Shown in pieces: positions 26,820-34,072 of a DNA stretch of 64,000 nt. How positions within the stretch are numbered: position 1 is the first letter of the stretch; every line of letters starts with the position of its first letter. Origin of the DNA: Chromatiaceae bacterium (lineage in GTDB: Bacteria; Pseudomonadota; Gammaproteobacteria; Chromatiales; Chromatiaceae); the NCBI GenBank assembly GCA_025458165.1, contig JALOTB010000011.1:1-64000 (forward strand). Direction: 5' to 3'. A model generated the notes under the pieces. It did not search any database. It saw only the letters and a program-made list of their open reading frames with translations, and was not told where the DNA came from. Made by a program: the position numbers and the translations under genes.

Positions 26820-28001
26820 AAGGGACTGGTAGTAGTCCATCAGGATCTTCGCCACCTCGGGTCGCGAGAACTCGGGCGGCGGGGCGATCCCGTTGGAGAG
26901 CATCTCGCGGACCTTGGTGCCGGACAGCAGCACGAAGTCTTCCTTGGTGTGGTCGGGCGCCTCGCGCATCATCACCACGCGGCCGAGCTTCTTCGACCAG
27001 GCGGTATGGTCGGCCTTGAAGATCTCGATCTGGAGCGCCCCGGCCGGGACCTCCTCGTCGAAGATGGTCTGCGCGTCGAAGGCCCCGTAGTAGTCGCCGA
27101 CCCCCGCGTGGTCGCGCCCGATGATAAAGTGCGTCGCGCCCATGTTCTGGCGGAAGTAGGCGTGCAGCACGGCCTCGCGCGGCCCAGCGTAGAGCATGTC
27201 GAAGCCGTATCCGGTCACCATGGCGCTGTTCGGCGGGAAGTAGAGCTCGACCATCTTGCGGATGGCGGCGTCGCGCACCGGGGCGGGGATGTCGCCGGGC
27301 TTCAACTTGCCGAGCAGCATGTGGATGACCAGGCCATCGCAGTCGAGCCGCTGCATGGCCATGTGGCAGAGCTCCTCGTGGGCGAGGTGCATCGGGTTGC
27401 GGGTCTGGAAGGCCACCACCCGCTTCCAGCCGCGCTCCGAGATCTCGTTGCGGATCTCGACCGCGGTGCGGAAGGTGTCCGGGAAGTCGTCTTGGAAGTA
27501 GGAGAAGTGCAGGACCTGGATCGGGCCGGAGACCGCGAAGCGACCGTGGGAGTTGAAGGTCTGCACGCCAGGGTGCTCAGGGTCCTTGGTGCGATAGACC
27601 TTCTCGGTCATGAAGGCCATCTGTTCGTCGCTCACCTCTTCGATGGCCTCGACGTCCATGATGGCGAGGACCGGATTACCCTCCATGTTGGGGTCGCGCA
27701 GGGCGATGCGCTTAGCCCCGCGGATGGCAGCGACATCGTCGAGCAGGCAGAGGACGGGGACCGGGAAGAAGTCGCCGTTGGTCAGGCGCATAGACTCGCA
27801 GGCACCCATCGCATCCGCCAGGGCCATGAATCCCGGCAGCGGGCTGAAGTAGCCCGCCCCCATCATCACCGCATTGCCCGCCGCCTGCGAGCTGATCACC
27901 ACCGAGGGGAGTCCTTCCGCCTCGTGCATCAGCTCGTGATGCTTGTCCGGGTCATACACGAACAGGGGTTTGAGCTCATCGGAGCCGACTGGTTTGATCA
28001 T
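26817..28001 (-). CDS. sat: ATP sulfurylase, dissimilatory homo-oligomeric type
   Basis: Interconverts sulfate + ATP and adenylylsulfate + PPi. In sulfur-oxidising bacteria it usually runs toward ATP, after APS reductase. The 394-residue protein has the nucleotide-binding QTRNPMHLAH (from residue 199), GRDHAG (residues 296-300) and the C-terminal LSGTKVREML. It lacks the CysD/CysN architecture and any APS kinase domain. AGAGG precedes the ATG at 28001. Neither aprA/aprB nor aprM lies next to it, so it stands apart from the APS reductase genes. Its stop codon coincides with the edge of repeat copy A. Confidence 0.95.
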   Translation of the reverse strand: MIKPVGSDELKPLFVYDPDKHHELMHEAEGLPSVVISSQAAGNAVMMGAGYFSPLPGFMALADAMGACESMRLTNGDFFPVPVLCLLDDVAAIRGAKRIALRDPNMEGNPVLAIMDVEAIEEVSDEQMAFMTEKVYRTKDPEHPGVQTFNSHGRFAVSGPIQVLHFSYFQDDFPDTFRTAVEIRNEISERGWKRVVAFQTRNPMHLAHEELCHMAMQRLDCDGLVIHMLLGKLKPGDIPAPVRDAAIRKMVELYFPPNSAMVTGYGFDMLYAGPREAVLHAYFRQNMGATHFIIGRDHAGVGDYYGAFDAQTIFDEEVPAGALQIEIFKADHTAWSKKLGRVVMMREAPDHTKEDFVLLSGTKVREMLSNGIAPPPEFSRPEVAKILMDYYQSL

Positions 28002-28073
28002 CTTCGTCCTCTCTTGACGCCTCGACCACAGACTGCCAGGCGGGCCTGCCCGGCAATCGGAAGGGGCACTGAC

Positions 28074-28208
28074 ATGAAAATCGGACCGGTACAGGTCACC
28101 GCCGACCCGGAGGGAACCGTGACGCGCCCTGACTGGCCGCTGGCGCGCCTGCGAGCGCGCAAAGGCTATCACAGCGCCACCAAGGCCCTGCCAAGGTTGT
28201 GCTTATAG
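28074..28208 (+). CDS. small ORF, possibly the truncated start of a lost gene
   Basis: A 44-codon frame divergent from sat, starting MKIGPVQVTADPEG after a GAAGGGG ribosome site. It ends at a TAG 13 bp before repeat copy B. The peptide is basic and shows no domain. It may be a genuine small gene, or the 5' remnant of a gene interrupted by the repeat. I do not recognise it. Confidence 0.25.
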   Translation: MKIGPVQVTADPEGTVTRPDWPLARLRARKGYHSATKALPRLCL

Positions 28209-28221
28209 GCGCAGCAGTTTT

Positions 28222-28509
28222 CCCTAGGGAAACGCTGATCCACTCAGCGATCCCCCCGGCACCCGGATGTGCCGCCGTTTTCAGGCGCCTAAGCGCCCGA
28301 GCACCAAGCGGTCCGAGAGTCGCCACTCTCGAACCACGTGCTGTTCTTGGCCAGGATGGCCGATCAACAGCCCCTCGCCGGCGGGGCAGAACGGCCCGCC
28401 TGTTTCAGTCGCCTCAGCGACTGAAACCGAAGGCCGTCGGACGCCGCGCGCTCGACTTCCGTGCCGGCTTTTGGCGTGGATGGCCAATCAGTCAGCGTTT
28501 CCTTAGGGG
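28222..28509 (+). repeat. structured intergenic repeat, copy B (tandem double unit)
   Basis: The element is bounded by CCCTAGGGAAACGCTGATC on the left and TCAGCGTTTCCTTAGGG on the right, which are near-perfect inverted ends. It contains two core units. The first has hairpins CGGCAC/GTGCCG, TTTTCAGGCGC-cta-AGCGCC, GGTCCGAGAG/CTCTCGAACC and TTGGCC/GGCCGA. The second has the perfect stem GTTTCAGTCGC/GCGACTGAAAC and TTTTGGC/GGCCAA. The 200 bp from here to 28708 hold no other feature I can name. Confidence 0.75.
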
Positions 28510-28708
28510 GCAGCAATGATGCACCATCCGTGGCGAGTCGGCGCCGATAGGCGATCCGGCGCTGTCCCGGCGGCCGAGGTCCTTATCCTACGAGGGCATT
28601 TCGGGTAAGCTTGCGGACGCTTGAAGCCCCGATCGGCGCGGATATCGGCCCTTCTCGCCCGTAAGCCCGCCGTGACCGAAACCATCGAGCAGGTCGTTCG
28701 CTGACGCC

Positions 28709-28927
28709 ATGCCCTACTTCGTCTACAAGATCACCCCGCCCCTGCAGCTCACCTACATCGACACCAGGAGCAAGTACCCAGAGGCCCGCACCATCGTACG
28801 CGGGCTGCGCCAGGAGAGTGGCGCCGGTAGCGGCGAGGAGTTTCGGATGGTCTTTGCAAAGGACCGCGCCGAGGCCGAGAAGCTGCTGTCGACGCCGCGC
28901 GACGAGCGCGTGATCGGTGAGGACTGA
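28709..28927 (+). CDS. conserved-looking hypothetical protein upstream of DUF1631
   Basis: A 72-residue acidic soluble protein: MPYFVYKITPPLQLTYID, then a KYPEARTIVRGLRQE helix and EFRMVFAKDRAEAEKLLS. It has no membrane segment or known motif. It overlaps the start of the DUF1631 gene by 11 nt, so the two are probably translated together. I cannot name a family. Its compact, well-structured sequence and its coupling support a real gene. Confidence 0.7.
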   Translation: MPYFVYKITPPLQLTYIDTRSKYPEARTIVRGLRQESGAGSGEEFRMVFAKDRAEAEKLLSTPRDERVIGED

Positions 28928-31202
28928 GCCCGAGCACCCCGCCTTGGTACCACGCGGCGAACCGCCCCCAATGGGTAGCGACAGCATCGACAAGGCGTCC
29001 CCCCGAGGGCGCTACGCGGAGGTGCTTGAGCGCTGCCGCGACATGACGCTGATTTTCGGCAACACCCAGCTCTCGGAGCTGCTCGACAAGACCGGCGCGG
29101 CCTTTCTGGACTTTGCCGAGCGCGCCGAGAACAACCGCATGCAGGGCCAACTCTTCGAGGCGATGGGCATCATCCAGCGCCGGCGCCTCGACATCGAGCA
29201 CAGCTTCCGCCGGCAGATCACCCAGGGCTTCGACGACTTTGGGCACCTGGAGCCACCCTCACGCGACCTCACCGCTGCGATGGACAGCGACGAGCTCTCA
29301 CTGGTGGAGCCCGAAGAGATGGAAGAGTCGATCGCGGAGGAGAATCTGATCGTCCGCGCCAACGCGACCTACTTCCCGGAGCTTTACGCACTGAGCCAGC
29401 GCCTGGCGGTGATCAACAACGGCAAAAAGCTGCGCGACTACGAGATCCCTGCGGGCCCCCACCACCTGGTGCACAGTTTCCGGCGCTCCCTGCGAGGGCT
29501 GGAGCTGGAGGTCCGGGTCAAGATCATCCTCTACGCCCTGTTCGACAAGTTCGTCATCAAGCAGGCCAAGGGGCTGTACGACGAGCTCAATGGCAGCCTC
29601 AAGGCCGCCGGCATCCTGCCCAACCTGAAGCCGGTGCACGTCCGCTCCGAGCAAACCGGCTCCGCCGCGCCGGCGAAGCCCGCTCCGCCGCCGGGATCGA
29701 GCGAGCCCCCGGCGAGCACCGAGCCACCGACGCTGGGCGCGGAGCTTTTCGACTCCATCATCGACCTGATGTCGACCCGCCGCGCGCGCCGACGGGGTGG
29801 GCGCCCCGCCGCGCCGGTCGACCCTGCGGTGGCCGCCGCGACCTCCCGCGACCTGGTCTCGGCCCTGAGCGACCTACAATCCCATGCCGCCGCGCATCCG
29901 CTCCCCGACATCGTCAGCACGGGACCCGGCGGAATCCCCAACCTGGAGATCGACGTCGCCTTCATCGAGCGCGTCAAGGAGACCCTTTCCCAGGAGCGCG
30001 ATCAGGCACTGTCGCGGATCGATCAGGACAAGCTCGCGCCGATGGACGCGGACCTGATCGACCTGATCGGCATGTTGTTCGAGTACATGCTCAACGACCC
30101 GGTGCTGCCGAATGTGGCCAAGGCGCTGCTCAGTCACCTGCACACGCCGTATCTCAAGGTCGCCCTGATCGACCGTCGCCTCTTGGTGGACGCGCGCCAT
30201 CCCGCGCGGCGCCTGCTCGACCAGATGGTCGAGGCCGGCAGCCTGTGGATCGACGAGAGCAAGCCCGAGCGCGGGATCTTCCCGGCCATGCAGCGGGCCG
30301 TCGACCGCGTCCTCCAGGACTTCAAGGACGACGTATCGCTCTTCGACGAGCTGCTCGCCGCCTTCGAGGAGGCGATGGGGGAGCAGCAGCGCCGCACCGA
30401 TACCCTGGAGCAGCGCACCCAAGACGCCGCGAAGGGCCGCGAGAAGCTCCAGCTCGCCCGCGAGCGGGGCGGCGAGGAGATCGCTCGTCTAACGCGGTCC
30501 TTCCCACTCCCGCCCGCAGTCAGCGACTTCCTCGCGAAGCCCTGGCTGGATCATCTGGTCTTCATCTTGCTGCGCGACCCCGACGAAGACCGCGGCGATG
30601 CCTGGCGGTCGGCCTTGCAGACCGCGGCCGACCTCACCGGGCTGTTCGCGCCTGAAGTCCCAAGGGGCGATCGGCGCGCGGCGCTGGCGCGCCTCGGCGA
30701 CCTCCCCGGGCGCATCAGCGCAGGGGTGCAACGTATGGGCGGCGCGAGCCGGGCCACCCTCGACCCGCTCAACGCCCTCCTCGCGACACCCGAGAGCTGG
30801 CAGGCACCCACGTCCGCTCCACCGTCCGCCCCTGCGGTCGCAGAGCGCCCTGCGCCGAGCACGCCAGCGGCCGTCTCCGAGCAGGAGCAGGACGTGATCA
30901 ACCGGCTGCGCAAGACCAAGCTGGGGACCTGGTTCGAGCTCACCGCCGAGCCCGGCGGCGTCTCGCGACGAATCAAGCTCTCCTGGTTGAGCCCGCTGAC
31001 CTCCACCTGCATGTTCGTTGACCGCTCGGGGATGCAGGCCGAGATCAAGACCCTCAACGAGCTGGCGCAGGACATCATCGATGGCCGCGCGCGCGTGATC
31101 CGCCCTCCCAAGCACCCCTTCATCGAGCGGGCGCTCGTCTCCATCCGCAAGGTGCTGAAGGGCAACGGAAGCGCATCCGCCAACGCGGGGGGGCCGGCTT
31201 AG
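28917..31202 (+). CDS. DUF1631 family protein
   Basis: A large (761 aa from the GTG at 28917) cytoplasmic protein of DUF1631, a gammaproteobacterial family often mislabelled thymidine phosphorylase. It is mostly helical, with a Pro/Ala-rich break (about 245-275) and a coiled-coil-like ending before residue 520 (EQQRRTDTLEQRTQDAAKGR). The C-terminal domain (TWFELTAEPGGVSRRIKLSWLSPLT, MFVDRSGMQAEIKTLNELA) resembles a PilZ-like barrel, hinting at c-di-GMP signalling. That is inference. The ATG at 28971 (MGSDSIDK) is an alternative start. A GC hairpin lies after the stop. Confidence 0.85.
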   Translation: MRTEPEHPALVPRGEPPPMGSDSIDKASPRGRYAEVLERCRDMTLIFGNTQLSELLDKTGAAFLDFAERAENNRMQGQLFEAMGIIQRRRLDIEHSFRRQITQGFDDFGHLEPPSRDLTAAMDSDELSLVEPEEMEESIAEENLIVRANATYFPELYALSQRLAVINNGKKLRDYEIPAGPHHLVHSFRRSLRGLELEVRVKIILYALFDKFVIKQAKGLYDELNGSLKAAGILPNLKPVHVRSEQTGSAAPAKPAPPPGSSEPPASTEPPTLGAELFDSIIDLMSTRRARRRGGRPAAPVDPAVAAATSRDLVSALSDLQSHAAAHPLPDIVSTGPGGIPNLEIDVAFIERVKETLSQERDQALSRIDQDKLAPMDADLIDLIGMLFEYMLNDPVLPNVAKALLSHLHTPYLKVALIDRRLLVDARHPARRLLDQMVEAGSLWIDESKPERGIFPAMQRAVDRVLQDFKDDVSLFDELLAAFEEAMGEQQRRTDTLEQRTQDAAKGREKLQLARERGGEEIARLTRSFPLPPAVSDFLAKPWLDHLVFILLRDPDEDRGDAWRSALQTAADLTGLFAPEVPRGDRRAALARLGDLPGRISAGVQRMGGASRATLDPLNALLATPESWQAPTSAPPSAPAVAERPAPSTPAAVSEQEQDVINRLRKTKLGTWFELTAEPGGVSRRIKLSWLSPLTSTCMFVDRSGMQAEIKTLNELAQDIIDGRARVIRPPKHPFIERALVSIRKVLKGNGSASANAGGPA

Positions 31203-31223
31203 CCGCCGCCACGCCCGCGTACC

Positions 31224-31250
31224 CGAGCGCCCGCCGGTAGGGGGCGCTCG
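31224..31250. terminator. GC-rich hairpin between convergent genes
   Basis: CGAGCGCCC (31224-31232) and GGGCGCTCG (31242-31250) form a perfect 9-bp stem between the stops of the DUF1631 gene and the convergent lytic transglycosylase gene. No T-tract follows on either side. It could act in both directions. Confidence 0.5.
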
Positions 31251-31251
31251 G

Positions 31252-31899
31252 TCAGGACCCGGCCGAGCCGCGCTCCGCCCAAAGGAGCTGAAGTACCTTA
31301 CGCACGTAGCTCTGAGTCTCTGGGTATGGGGGTATTTGGCGGCCGTGGCGGATGACGGCGCCCTCGCCCGCGTTGTAGGCCGCGAGCGCAAGCCGCAGAT
31401 CGTGCTCGAAGAGGTTGAGGAGATCGCGCAGATAGCGGGCCCCGCCACGCAGGTTCTGGCCCGGGTCCCAGATGTCCGAGACGCCGTAGCGCGCCGCGGT
31501 CGCGGGCATGAGCTGCATTAACCCGACGGCCCCAGCCGAGGAGACCGCCGAGGGATTGTAGGCCGACTCGGTGCGCACCACCGCGTGGAGCAGCTCGGGA
31601 TGCAGATTGAACTGCCGGGCGGTGCTCTCAATCAATGTGGCATAGTGCGCGCGCCGCGCCGAGGCGGGACCTGGGGCTGGGGCGAGCCGCCGGCGCCCCG
31701 CGGCGACCACCTTCCGCGGCTTTTCCTCGATGACCCGTTTCGTCTCCCGCTTCCACTCGAGCCGGTATTTGGTCCCGGTCAGCGGCTGATCCGAGAAATA
31801 GATCATGCCGTCGGCGTCGACGTACTTGTAGACGTCCGCGAGACTCGGAACCGGCAGGAACAAGAGCAGCAGGATGACTCCACGCAGGACATCCCTCAT
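31252..31899 (-). CDS. DUF4124 and lytic transglycosylase (SLT) domain protein
   Basis: A 215-residue exported murein-active protein. It has a signal peptide (VLRGVILLLLFLPVPSLA), a DUF4124 segment (DVYKYVDADGMIYFSDQP), a basic linker, and an SLT domain (about 85-205). The catalytic Glu lies in VVRTESAYNPSAVSSAGAVG, followed by LMQLMPATAARYGV, NLRGGARYLRDLL and ALAAYNAGEGAV. It would cleave glycan strands to 1,6-anhydro-muropeptides in the periplasm. The DUF4124-SLT fusion is common in gammaproteobacteria. It is followed upstream by nudF on the same strand with a gap of about 57 bp. Confidence 0.93.
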   Translation of the reverse strand: MRDVLRGVILLLLFLPVPSLADVYKYVDADGMIYFSDQPLTGTKYRLEWKRETKRVIEEKPRKVVAAGRRRLAPAPGPASARRAHYATLIESTARQFNLHPELLHAVVRTESAYNPSAVSSAGAVGLMQLMPATAARYGVSDIWDPGQNLRGGARYLRDLLNLFEHDLRLALAAYNAGEGAVIRHGRQIPPYPETQSYVRKVLQLLWAERGSAGS

Positions 31900-31956
31900 G
31901 GCTCGATTCCCCCTCAGGCTTCTCGACGGGCTGGCCGCCGACCGGGCAGGCCCAAC

Positions 31957-32571
31957 TCAGTACGCAGAGGGCTCGATACCCCAGCGCGCACGCAGGGCGC
32001 CGCGGTTAAGCGCCAGCCACTGCAGCGAGATGATAGCCGCGGAATTGTCAAGGCCGCTAGCAAAGAGCGTCGTCAGCGCCTGCTCGAGATCAAAAACTGT
32101 GACCCGCGTCTCTTCTCCCTCATGGCGGAGCCCGAAGACGCCCCCCGCGTCGGCCGCGCTCACCCGACCGCAGTAGAGGTCCAACCGCTGCGCCGCGATC
32201 CCGGGGCTGATCTGTACGGTGCCGATCGGGATCAGATCGACGATCGCGCAGCCCGCCTCTTCCATCGCCTCACGGCGCACGACCTGCGCCGGGTCCTCGC
32301 CCGGGTGAATCACGCCCCCAACGGGCTCGAGCGTCCATGCCGCCGCCCCCAGCTCGAGGACACCGATGCGGAATTGCTCCACCATCACCACCTGATCGCT
32401 CAGCGGGTCGTAGAGGATGGCCGCCGCGGCGTGCATCGGCTCAACCCGTTCACGATAGATCGCCCCACTCCAGCCACCCGCGAACAGACGGTGGCGCAGA
32501 CAATAGCGGGCAACGCGCAAGAAGCCATCGAAGCAGACCTCGCGCGCAATGACCTCAATGGCGTGCTTCAC
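31957..32571 (-). CDS. nudF: ADP-ribose pyrophosphatase (NudF-like Nudix hydrolase)
   Basis: Hydrolyses ADP-ribose to AMP and ribose 5-phosphate. The 204-residue form starts at GTG (VKHAIEVIARE), with GAGG six bases upstream. The N-terminal part FDGFLRVARYCLRHRLFAGG matches the NudF dimerisation strand. The Nudix box is complete: GGVIHPGEDPAQVVRREA followed by MEEAG. The C-terminal ALTTLFASGLDNSAAIISLQWLAL is also NudF-like. A longer form from a TTG at 32640 is possible but lacks a ribosome site. Confidence 0.91.
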   Translation of the reverse strand: MKHAIEVIAREVCFDGFLRVARYCLRHRLFAGGWSGAIYRERVEPMHAAAAILYDPLSDQVVMVEQFRIGVLELGAAAWTLEPVGGVIHPGEDPAQVVRREAMEEAGCAIVDLIPIGTVQISPGIAAQRLDLYCGRVSAADAGGVFGLRHEGEETRVTVFDLEQALTTLFASGLDNSAAIISLQWLALNRGALRARWGIEPSAY

Positions 32572-32906
32572 CCATACCTCGCTTCGGCTCAGGCGCACCG
32601 AAGACCAACGCAAGTTAATAGACTCGTGGGCCAGCAACAATCAATGAGCGAAACGCTCAGCTACTCCCTCAATCAACCACCGCGAGGGGAGATCGGGGCG
32701 CCGGGCAAGTAGGCACCAGCCCCGCTAAACACAATCACGTAAAGACCGCAACCCCGGGAAATCCCTATAGCTTCGGTAGGGGTCATCGATCACAGGGGCA
32801 CGTGACCCGCATGGTCTACGGGCGATGATCCGAGCAATCACCGATCGCGCCCCAATGTATTGCCTTAGCTTGCTGGTCAGTCATGAGCCCCCATGGCAGA
32901 TACGGG
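32572..32906. other. intergenic region upstream of nudF and mepK
   Basis: About 335 bp between divergent genes with no convincing reading frame. It contains small inverted repeats: GAGCG-aaa-CGCTC at about 32644-32656, CCCTA/TAGGG around 32763-32780, and a near-palindrome centred on CACGTG (GGGGCACGTGACCC). The composition is lower in GC than the genes, which suggests regulatory DNA. I recognise no known RNA family in it. Confidence 0.3.
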
Positions 32907-32934
32907 TTGCAACGCTCCGTCGCCTATTTATAAT
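32907..32934 (+). promoter_or_regulatory. sigma70 promoter of mepK
   Basis: TTGCAA (32907-32912) and a perfect TATAAT (32929-32934) are separated by 16 bp, 36 bp before the start codon. This is one of the two best promoter matches in the window. Confidence 0.7.
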
Positions 32935-32970
32935 CGCGGCACCACCAATCGCTGACATAACGGGGTCTAC

Positions 32971-33498
32971 ATGAATCGGCGACAGTTCCTGGGGCTCGCC
33001 CTGTCCACTGCAGTAACTCCCGCCTTCGCCAAGAAACAGAGCAACCAACCACGCATCCTCTCCCTCCGCCATCTCCATACCGATGAGAAGATCCGAGTCA
33101 CTTACCGCATCGGCGACCAGTACCAGCGCGACGGCCTCCAGAAGCTCAACCGCTTTCTCCGCGATTACCGCACCGGCGAGGTGACGGTCATCGACCCCAA
33201 GCTCTTCGACCTCCTCCACGACATCCAGCGACGCACCGGCAACCCCGACGGGACCTTCGAGATCTTCAGCGCCTACCGCTCGGCCCAGACCAACGCCACG
33301 ATGCGCAGGGTGTCCCGCAAGGTCGCCAGACGCAGCCTCCACATGGCGGGCAAGGCACTCGACATCCGCCTAGAGAACACCTCCACACGCAAGGTCCGCG
33401 ACTCGGCCATCGCCCTGGAGCGCGGCGGGGTGGGCTTCTATCCCAAATCCGACTTCGTCCATATTGACACTGGGGAAGTGCGTCGCTGGGGCGCCTAG
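32971..33498 (+). CDS. mepK: MepK/YcbK-type murein endopeptidase (DUF882), Tat-exported
   Basis: A 175-residue periplasmic peptidase of the M15/DUF882 family; E. coli MepK cleaves 3-3 cross-links in peptidoglycan. The N-terminus MNRRQFLGLALSTAVTPAFA is a twin-arginine signal. The zinc site is visible as SLHMAGKALDIRL (HxxGxAxD) and FVHIDTGEVRRWG (HxD). FSAYRSAQTNA is the family's substrate-binding region. Tat export would allow folding and metal loading before transport. A consensus TATAAT promoter precedes it. Confidence 0.92.
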   Translation: MNRRQFLGLALSTAVTPAFAKKQSNQPRILSLRHLHTDEKIRVTYRIGDQYQRDGLQKLNRFLRDYRTGEVTVIDPKLFDLLHDIQRRTGNPDGTFEIFSAYRSAQTNATMRRVSRKVARRSLHMAGKALDIRLENTSTRKVRDSAIALERGGVGFYPKSDFVHIDTGEVRRWGA

Positions 33499-33501
33499 TG
33501 G

Positions 33502-34050
33502 CTAGCCCGCGCCCCGCGGGTCACCCGAGCCCCCATCGTCGAGGGCCTCACCGCCCCCCGGCGTCGCCGTGCCGATGCTCGCCTCCGGGTGGTGGCGGAC
33601 GATGACCTCGCGCACCTCATCCACACGGGCGCGAGGCACGTCCACGAGCAGCAGGAGCTGACCAACTGCGAGGGCACGCTGGAAGCTATCGAGCCGGTGG
33701 TTGTGCTCTTGGCTCCCGAGCATCGCCGTCACCAATGCGCCGAATCCCGCGCCCGCGGCAGTTCCGGCGAGCAGGGCCCCGCCGCCAAGCACGATGCCCG
33801 CAGGGGGAAAGGCAACCGCCAGGAGTCCCCCCAGCAGACCCGCCACGCCACCGAGCCCCACGCCCCACTCGATGCCGCGCCCGATCTCGGTGCGCTGCCA
33901 CAGGCCCGCCTCGGGCAGATCCTTGAGCTCGTGACTCAGGCCCGCGACCACATGGAGATGGGCCTGTGGGATGCCCCCCGCCTCGAGCTCCTCAACGACG
34001 GCACGACAGCTCGCCTCGGTGGGGAGCAGCACATAGAGTCGCCGCATCAT
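33502..34050 (-). CDS. hypothetical protein with a Gly-rich membrane segment
   Basis: A 182-residue protein: RRLYVLLPTEASCRAVVEEL and AHLHVVAGLS suggest a small ferredoxin-like N-terminal domain. A long Gly/Ala/Leu-rich hydrophobic region (about 62-112, GVGLGGVAGLLGGLLAVAF and ALLAGTAAGAGFGALVTAML) follows, and then a second alpha/beta part (LLLLVDVPRARVDEVREVI). The pattern of two cytoplasmic halves around a glycine-zipper hairpin resembles DUF1269-like stress proteins, but I am not sure of the family. AGGAGG lies directly before the start (ATG at 34050 or 34047). It is convergent with mepK and leaves only 3 nt between the stops. Confidence 0.72.
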   Translation of the reverse strand: MMRRLYVLLPTEASCRAVVEELEAGGIPQAHLHVVAGLSHELKDLPEAGLWQRTEIGRGIEWGVGLGGVAGLLGGLLAVAFPPAGIVLGGGALLAGTAAGAGFGALVTAMLGSQEHNHRLDSFQRALAVGQLLLLVDVPRARVDEVREVIVRHHPEASIGTATPGGGEALDDGGSGDPRGAG

Positions 34051-34072
34051 GCCTCCTCTGCATCATGCGCGG

